Shown here one piece after another: positions 6,043 to 10,182 of a stretch of 10,182 bases of DNA. A model generated the notes under the pieces. It did not search any database. It worked only from the letters and a program-made list of their open reading frames with translations, and had not been told where the DNA came from. Within the stretch, counting starts at the first letter, position 1; every line of letters starts with the position of its first letter. The position numbers and the translations under genes were made by a program. Location of the stretch: positions 1 to 10,182 of the forward strand of contig JANWJO010000239.1 of assembly GCA_025449435.1 (NCBI GenBank). Reading direction: 5' to 3'. Origin of the DNA: Chloroflexota bacterium. GTDB lineage: Bacteria; Chloroflexota; UBA4733.

Positions 6043-6543
6043 TTACGACACAGAGCTATCGCTGTAGCCAGCGACGCTCACACTGTGGTACACACTTGGT
6101 TCGCCGCGTTGCCCGGTCAGCGTCAGCGCTTTGGGCTGCTGCGCGGCGTGGTCGTGGCTCGGCCCACTGTACACCTTAAGCTTCTTGATCATAGCGGCGC
6201 CTAGGCGGTTATGGGGCAGCATGCCCTTCACGGCGATCTCGATCACGCGTTCTGGAAACTTGTCCATCATGGTCGCTAACGTGCGCTGGCGGAATCCACC
6301 AGGGTAGTCGGAGTGGCGGGAATACATCTTCAGGTTCAGCTTGTCCCCGGTGACCCGGATTTTGGCGGCGTTTACCACAATGACGTAGTCGCCGCTATCC
6401 AAATGGCGCACGAAGGTGGGCTTGTGCTTGCCCATTAACACCTTGGCCACTTCCGATGCCAGCCGGCCAAGCACGACGTCTTGGGCGTCCACCACATACC
6501 AACTGTGCTGGATCTCTGTCTCACTCGGCGAATACGTTCGCAC
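6043..6543 (-). CDS. rplM: 50S ribosomal protein uL13 (L13)
   Basis: This is an early-assembling large-subunit protein. Family motifs are clear: [52 protein letters not shown] and [11 protein letters not shown]. At 166 residues it is longer than the roughly 142 of E. coli because of a Ser-rich tail of about 24 residues after the usual end ([15 protein letters not shown] and onward). Two consecutive GTG codons (6546 and 6543) follow the truA stop directly. The second gives the family-like MRTYSP start and sits 6 nt from GGAG, so it is preferred. The touching stop and start imply translational coupling to truA. The pairing rplM-rpsI is standard. Confidence 0.96.
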   Translation of the reverse strand: MRTYSPSETEIQHSWYVVDAQDVVLGRLASEVAKVLMGKHKPTFVRHLDSGDYVIVVNAAKIRVTGDKLNLKMYSRHSDYPGGFRQRTLATMMDKFPERVIEIAVKGMLPHNRLGAAMIKKLKVYSGPSHDHAAQQPKALTLTGQRGEPSVYHSVSVAGYSDSSVS

Positions 6544-6546
6544 CAC

Positions 6547-7401
6547 TCACTCCGTTTCTATGAGGTCGTCTGGTTCGTTGGGACTCGTTGTGACAGCGAT
6601 CCCGTTCTGTGGATATGTGACGTGCGTTAGGCAGAGGCCACGCGCTGGCGCCAGCGGAGCGACCGGCCCGGCAGGCGCATGGCCATTCAAGGCCGCTGCC
6701 ACCCTGCCTATCGGCAGTGCTCCCGCACCCACGCGCACCAGCGTACCGGCTAGTGCTCTGGCCATATGCGTCAAGAAGGCGTTGGCCTCGATCGTGAATA
6801 CGACATCGCCCTGCCGCGCTGTCAACGTGCTGCGCATCACCACACGCCGCCAGCCGTGCCGCGCGACCGACCGCTGGCGCTGTTCTCCCGACCCTGGCAC
6901 ATCGCCGAAGCAGCGGAAGTCGTGCTCGCCCAGAAATAAGCTGGCACACGCCTCCATGACCGGACGCGATAGCGAGTGCGGCACGCGCCAGGCATATCGT
7001 TCGCGCAGCGGGGAGGGTAGTGGCTCCTCGAACAGCGTGTACTCGTAGGTTCGTGATGTTGCCCAATAGCGAGCGTGAAAATCCGCCGGTACCGAGGCGC
7101 ACGCGCGCACGGCGAGGTCCACAGGGAGTAATGGCACGAGCGCCTGCGCTAAGCGTTCCACCGGTACCGGCCCGGTGTAATCGAAATGCACCACCTGTCC
7201 CGACGCGTGTACGCCACGGTCGGTCCGCCCCGCAGCGACGCACGTCAGCGGCGCGCCAGTGATCTGACCCAGCGCAGCTTCCAAGGTGTCCTGCACCGTG
7301 CGGCCAGAACGCTGGCGCTGAAAGCCCGCAAAAGCGGTGCCATCGTAGGCCAGCGTCGCCCGCACGCGCGTGGCGTTCGGGTTGACGCACGTCGTTTCCA
7401 C
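6547..7401 (-). CDS. truA: tRNA pseudouridine(38-40) synthase TruA
   Basis: The enzyme converts uridines 38-40 of the anticodon stem-loop in many tRNAs to pseudouridine. The 284-residue sequence begins with the LAYDGTAFAGFQRQ motif. It carries the catalytic aspartate D61 in AAGRTDRGVHASGQVVHF, then ADFHARYWATSRTYEY with the conserved RxYxY segment, and ends with APARGLCLTHVTYP. The motif usually FLxxMVRxxxG reads FLTHMARALAG. GTG at 7401 lies 24 nt after the rplQ stop and has only a weak upstream Shine-Dalgarno (GGCGAG). A GTG at 7365, giving MRATLAYDG, is a possible shorter start. Placement between rplQ and rplM is a widespread arrangement in Gram-positive and Chloroflexota-type genomes. Confidence 0.96.
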   Translation of the reverse strand: METTCVNPNATRVRATLAYDGTAFAGFQRQRSGRTVQDTLEAALGQITGAPLTCVAAGRTDRGVHASGQVVHFDYTGPVPVERLAQALVPLLPVDLAVRACASVPADFHARYWATSRTYEYTLFEEPLPSPLRERYAWRVPHSLSRPVMEACASLFLGEHDFRCFGDVPGSGEQRQRSVARHGWRRVVMRSTLTARQGDVVFTIEANAFLTHMARALAGTLVRVGAGALPIGRVAAALNGHAPAGPVAPLAPARGLCLTHVTYPQNGIAVTTSPNEPDDLIETE

Positions 7402-7425
7402 GGTGCTGCGCTCGCCGCTGCATTG

Positions 7426-7830
7426 TTACTTCTTGGCCGTTTCGGTCGCCGCGTCCTCATAGGCCACCAGCTCAAGACGGGCTAGCGGCGCGGCATCACC
7501 CTTGCGAAAGCCCAGGTGATACAGCCGCGTATAGCCACCAGCAGAGCCTGGCCCACTGGTGCGTGCGGCGAACTTCGGAGCGATGATATCGAACAGCTTC
7601 TGGGCTGCCCCCAGATCGAAGAGCCGCGAGTACACCAACCGGCGCGCGTGCAGGTCGCCGCGCTGCGCCAGCGTGATGAGTTTTTCGACGTGCGACTGCA
7701 CTTCTTTGGCCTTGGCCTCGGTCGTGGTGATCTTCTCATACTGGATGAGCGACGCGCTCATATTGCGCAACAGCGCCGAGCGATGATCAGAAGGCCGGCT
7801 CAGCCGCCGGCCGGCCATACGGTGGCGCAC
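7426..7830 (-). CDS. rplQ: 50S ribosomal protein bL17 (L17)
   Basis: This is a large-subunit protein near the peptide exit tunnel. Hallmarks are RHRMAGRRLSRPSDHRSALLRN, then SLIQYEKITTTEAKAKEVQ and a C-terminal GYTRLYHLGFRKGDAAPLARLELV. The start is set at GTG 7830, giving MRHRMAGRRL, the canonical bL17 N-terminus. A longer frame back to 7860 would overlap rpoA by 29 nt and add ten unrelated residues. The GAGGAG formed by the last two rpoA codons is the Shine-Dalgarno, and only 1 nt separates the rpoA TAG from this GTG, so translation is probably coupled. At 134 residues the protein is slightly longer than the E. coli one. Confidence 0.96.
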   Translation of the reverse strand: MRHRMAGRRLSRPSDHRSALLRNMSASLIQYEKITTTEAKAKEVQSHVEKLITLAQRGDLHARRLVYSRLFDLGAAQKLFDIIAPKFAARTSGPGSAGGYTRLYHLGFRKGDAAPLARLELVAYEDAATETAKK

Positions 7831-7831
7831 G

Positions 7832-8797
7832 CTACTCCTCGCTTTCTTCGCCGAGGTCATCGGCGATCGTATTGCCTGTCGAGCGCAGCGCGAGCCTGTC
7901 GATCAACTCGGACAGCGAACGCTTGCCGAAGTGACGCACCGCTAACAGTTCGTCTTCGGTCATGTTGAGCACCTGCCCGATCTTCGTAATGTTGCTGCGC
8001 TTGAGGCAGTTATACGTGCGCACGCTGAGTTCGAGCTCCTCGATCGGCGTGTTGGCAATGGTCTGCGGAATCTCAATAGCGTTGGATGCCGCAGGCTTGT
8101 CGGTGATCATCCCGGCAAACCGGCCAGCGCCGCCCAATACCGCGAAATGGTTGACCAGGATTTCGGCTGCACGCGTCAGCGCCTCTTCGGGAGCCAGCGT
8201 GCCATCGGTCCACACGTCCATTACTAACCGGTCGGCGGCCACATTGCGCTGGTTGCGCGTGGGCTCAACGGTGAAGTTCACCTTGACCACCGGCGAATAG
8301 ATGGCGTCCACCGGGATCATGCCGATCTCGTCCGACGAGCGCGAGTCGGCGGGCTCATAGCCCTTGCCGCGCTCGACGGTGAGCTCCATATCAAACTCTT
8401 TGTCGTCGTTGGCCAGCGTCACCAGATGCTGGTCGGGGTTGATGATCTCGATAGTCGAGGGAGCGTCAATATCGCTGGCGTATACCGGTCCTTCGCGCTG
8501 GACCGTCAGGTGCATCAGCACCGCCTGATCGCTGTGGCTGCGTAGCCGCAACTGCTTGACGTTGAGCACCACCTCAGTCACGTCTTCATTGGCGTTGGGC
8601 ACGTCCGTAAACTCGAGCGGCACTGCCCGGATCTTGATCCAGGTGACCGCCGCGCCTTCCAGTGACGTGAGCAGCACGCGGCGCAGCGCGTTGCCGATGG
8701 TGATGCCAAACCCCGCGTCCAGCGGCGCTATATCGAAGCGGCCGAACCGGTCGGAGGTTTCGATCGTACGGAGCGTGGCGGTGGCTTCATCTAGCAC
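7832..8797 (-). CDS. rpoA: DNA-directed RNA polymerase subunit alpha
   Basis: This 321-residue subunit dimerises to seed RNA polymerase assembly. The N-terminal domain (about 1-235) shows FDIAPLDAGFGITIGNALRRVLL and the ERGKGYEPAD segment. The C-terminal domain (about 255-310) contains the NTPIEELELSVRTYNCLKR region, whose Arg equals the UP-element/activator-contacting R265 of E. coli, followed by TEDELLAVRHFGKRSLSEL. An acidic tail (DDLGEESEE) ends the protein. The GTG start is supported by AAGGAG 8 nt upstream. It begins 12 nt after the rpsD stop and ends 1 nt before rplQ. A complete C-terminal domain suggests normal interaction with upstream promoter elements. Confidence 0.98.
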   Translation of the reverse strand: MLDEATATLRTIETSDRFGRFDIAPLDAGFGITIGNALRRVLLTSLEGAAVTWIKIRAVPLEFTDVPNANEDVTEVVLNVKQLRLRSHSDQAVLMHLTVQREGPVYASDIDAPSTIEIINPDQHLVTLANDDKEFDMELTVERGKGYEPADSRSSDEIGMIPVDAIYSPVVKVNFTVEPTRNQRNVAADRLVMDVWTDGTLAPEEALTRAAEILVNHFAVLGGAGRFAGMITDKPAASNAIEIPQTIANTPIEELELSVRTYNCLKRSNITKIGQVLNMTEDELLAVRHFGKRSLSELIDRLALRSTGNTIADDLGEESEE

Positions 8798-8809
8798 AGG
8801 GCGTTCTCC

Positions 8810-9433
8810 TTAGCGAGAATAGAACTCGACGATGAGTTGCTCTTGAATGGGCAGAGACCCTTCAGGCATCACCGGCGCGCTCACCACTCGACCGGTCCAT
8901 GTAGCGGCGTCGAACGACAACCACTCGGGCAACGTATGGTTCGATACGGTATCGAGCAAGAGCTTGAACAACTCGGTTTCGCGGCTGCTGGTGCGCACAG
9001 AAATGGTGTCGCCCGCCTTGACTTGATAGGAGGGGATGTCGGTCTTCTGTCCGTTGATCAGGAAGTGACCGTGGCGCACGAGCTGGCGCGCTTCGGGGCG
9101 GGAGCGACCCATGCCCAGGCGATGGACGACGTTATCTAGCCGGGCTTCCATAATGGCCAGCAAGTTCTGGCCGGTCTGGCCTTCGCGGCGATCGGCCTCT
9201 TCAAACGCATTGCGGAACTGGCGCTCGAGCACGCCATAGAAGCGGCGGCCCTTCTGCTTCTCGCGCAACTGCGTCGCATATTCCGACGTCTTGCGGCGGC
9301 GCTGCTGGTGCATGCCCGGTGGCGTGGGGCGCCGGTCAAACGTGCAATTCGTCGTGCACTTATCACCCTTGAGATACAGCTTCATGCCTTCACGCCGGCA
9401 CAGGCGACAGACGGGTCCGGTATAGCGCGCCAT
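8810..9433 (-). CDS. rpsD: 30S ribosomal protein uS4 (S4), zinc-binding form
   Basis: This primary 16S rRNA-binding protein nucleates small-subunit assembly and in many bacteria represses its own operon. The 207-residue protein starts [16 protein letters not shown] and has four N-terminal cysteines (C9, C12, C26, C30), the zinc-carrying 'C+' type. The last pair is spaced C-x3-C where Thermus has C-x4-C. The S4 RNA-binding domain is at about 96-160 ([20 protein letters not shown] and HGHFLINGQ). The C-terminus is [16 protein letters not shown] has GGGGAG 8 nt upstream. It sits 20 nt after rpsK and 12 nt before rpoA. It is the natural candidate for autoregulation of this operon. Confidence 0.97.
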   Translation of the reverse strand: MARYTGPVCRLCRREGMKLYLKGDKCTTNCTFDRRPTPPGMHQQRRRKTSEYATQLREKQKGRRFYGVLERQFRNAFEEADRREGQTGQNLLAIMEARLDNVVHRLGMGRSRPEARQLVRHGHFLINGQKTDIPSYQVKAGDTISVRTSSRETELFKLLLDTVSNHTLPEWLSFDAATWTGRVVSAPVMPEGSLPIQEQLIVEFYSR

Positions 9434-9453
9434 CGTGTGTTCTCCCCTTCGTT

Positions 9454-9879
9454 CTAGACGCGCCGGCGCTTCGGCGGCCGGCAGCCGTTATGAGGCACCG
9501 GCGTAACATCGGTGATGCTGGTCACGAGCAATCCGGCGGCGACCAGGGCGCGGATGGCGGCCTCGCGACCGGAGCCTGGCCCCTTCACGTACACATCAAC
9601 CTGGCGCATGCCATGTTCCATAGCCTTGCGGGCTGCGCTTTCAGCGGTCAGTTGCGCCGCGAACGGGGTGCTCTTCCGTGAGCCCTTCTGACCAATGGCG
9701 CCAGCGCTGCTCCAGGAAATCACACCGCCCCGAGGGTCGGTCAGCGTTACAATCGTGTTGTTAAATGTAGACTGGATGTGCGCGTGGCCACGCGGCACCA
9801 TCTTGCGCTCACGCCGGCGGCCTCGAGCCGCAGCCGCGGCGGCACGCGTGCGAGGGGCGGCGGATCGCTGTTCCGGCAT
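9454..9879 (-). CDS. rpsK: 30S ribosomal protein uS11 (S11)
   Basis: This small-subunit platform protein contacts mRNA and 16S rRNA near the E site. Core motifs are [60 protein letters not shown] and the C-terminal [17 protein letters not shown]. At 141 residues it is about a dozen longer than the E. coli protein because of an Arg/Ala-rich N-terminal extension (residues 1-26). ATG at 9879 is preceded by AGGACAGGGA. The gene follows an unusually long 81-nt gap after rpsM that contains a terminator-like hairpin, and leads into rpsD after 20 nt. Confidence 0.97.
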   Translation of the reverse strand: MPEQRSAAPRTRAAAAAARGRRRERKMVPRGHAHIQSTFNNTIVTLTDPRGGVISWSSAGAIGQKGSRKSTPFAAQLTAESAARKAMEHGMRQVDVYVKGPGSGREAAIRALVAAGLLVTSITDVTPVPHNGCRPPKRRRV

Positions 9880-9902
9880 ACTGGTTCCCTGTCCTTCTAG
9901 CG

Positions 9903-9948
9903 AACAAAAGGCGTCGCTGCCGCATCGTCTCCGGCGGCAGCGATCGCC
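9903..9948 (-). terminator. Terminator- or attenuator-like hairpin between rpsM and rpsK
   Basis: Arms 9910-9923 and 9934-9948 form a 14-bp perfect stem with a single bulged base and a 10-nt loop. On the minus strand the stem is followed immediately by TTTTGTT (9909-9903). Its form is that of a strong intrinsic terminator, yet rpsK, rpsD, rpoA and rplQ lie downstream and no promoter is visible in the remaining 23 nt. It may be a partial terminator or attenuator, or a protein-binding RNA element. Confidence 0.65.
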
Positions 9949-9960
9949 AAACTCAACTCT

Positions 9961-10182
9961 TTACTTCTTGGCCGCGGCCTTCTTGCGTCCGCCTACCGTT
10001 TTCCTCGCTCCGCGCTTAGTGCGGGCATTGGTCCGTGTGCGCTGCCCGTGAACGGGCAGACCGCGCCGGTGCCGCAAACCGCGGTAGCAGCCGATATCCT
10101 GCAACCGCTTGATGTTCAATTGTACCTCGCGGCGCAGGTCGCCTTCCACTCGCACGTGTTCAGCGATGTAGCGATCGATGCG
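9961..10182 (-). CDS. rpsM: 30S ribosomal protein uS13 (S13), C-terminal part
   Basis: The last 73 codons are present; the N-terminus lies beyond the right edge. Recognition rests on [20 protein letters not shown], then [19 protein letters not shown] and [21 protein letters not shown], the tRNA- and 16S rRNA-contacting basic tail of uS13. The protein sits in the small-subunit head and forms a bridge to the large subunit. The final AAAKK tail is a little extended. A GTG near 10155 could look like a start but is internal, since upstream codons continue the family alignment. It is the first gene of the conserved rpsM-rpsK-rpsD-rpoA-rplQ cluster. Confidence 0.97.
   Translation of the reverse strand, partial: RIDRYIAEHVRVEGDLRREVQLNIKRLQDIGCYRGLRHRRGLPVHGQRTRTNARTKRGARKTVGGRKKAAAKK

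Noticed and set aside
6521..7423. A 300-codon open frame on the minus strand covering truA, starting with ATG just after rplQ
   Set aside because: It is a different frame of the same strand; its translation is Arg/Ala/Gly-rich with no family motif, whereas the truA frame carries all pseudouridine synthase motifs.

Overview
This GC-rich window holds the 3' half of a ribosomal-protein/RNA polymerase alpha operon on the minus strand, followed by a small accessory block. The gene order rpsM-rpsK-rpsD-rpoA-rplQ-truA-rplM-rpsI, a two-domain CxxC zinc-ribbon protein, a Ser/Thr/Ala-linked lipoprotein beta-propeller and heavy use of GTG starts together suggest a high-GC Chloroflexota bacterium. That assignment is inference; nothing in the window gives species.

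Right part, 5630-10182, all minus strand: the rpsM 3' end, rpsK, rpsD, rpoA, rplQ, truA, rplM and rpsI. Genes from rpsK onward are separated by 0-24 nt, several with stop and start codons touching. The exception is an 81-nt gap between rpsM and rpsK, which contains a strong hairpin followed by a T-tract that looks like an attenuator or terminator. A second hairpin with a T-rich tail closes the operon and overlaps the stop codon of the convergent neighbour.

Middle, 4087-5576, plus strand: a shortened, active-site-altered 3-hydroxyisobutyrate dehydrogenase-family protein that probably starts at a TTG with a perfect Shine-Dalgarno. A roughly 300-nt stretch with no convincing gene follows, then a 112-residue protein made of two zinc ribbons. 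The dehydrogenase-like gene and cysK diverge from a shared region that carries a perfect TATAAT for cysK.

Left part, 1-3816, minus strand: cysK (cysteine synthase) with a small unrecognised protein 30 nt downstream and a GC-rich hairpin after it. A nitronate monooxygenase-family flavoprotein follows, and 28 nt after it comes a lipoprotein with a long low-complexity linker and a PQQ-like beta-propeller that runs off the window edge.

Most of the content is housekeeping. I see no mobile element, CRISPR array, tRNA, rRNA or clear defence system. The best leads are the rpsM-rpsK hairpin, the altered dehydrogenase, and the zinc-ribbon gene with a small CxxC-bearing open frame just before it.
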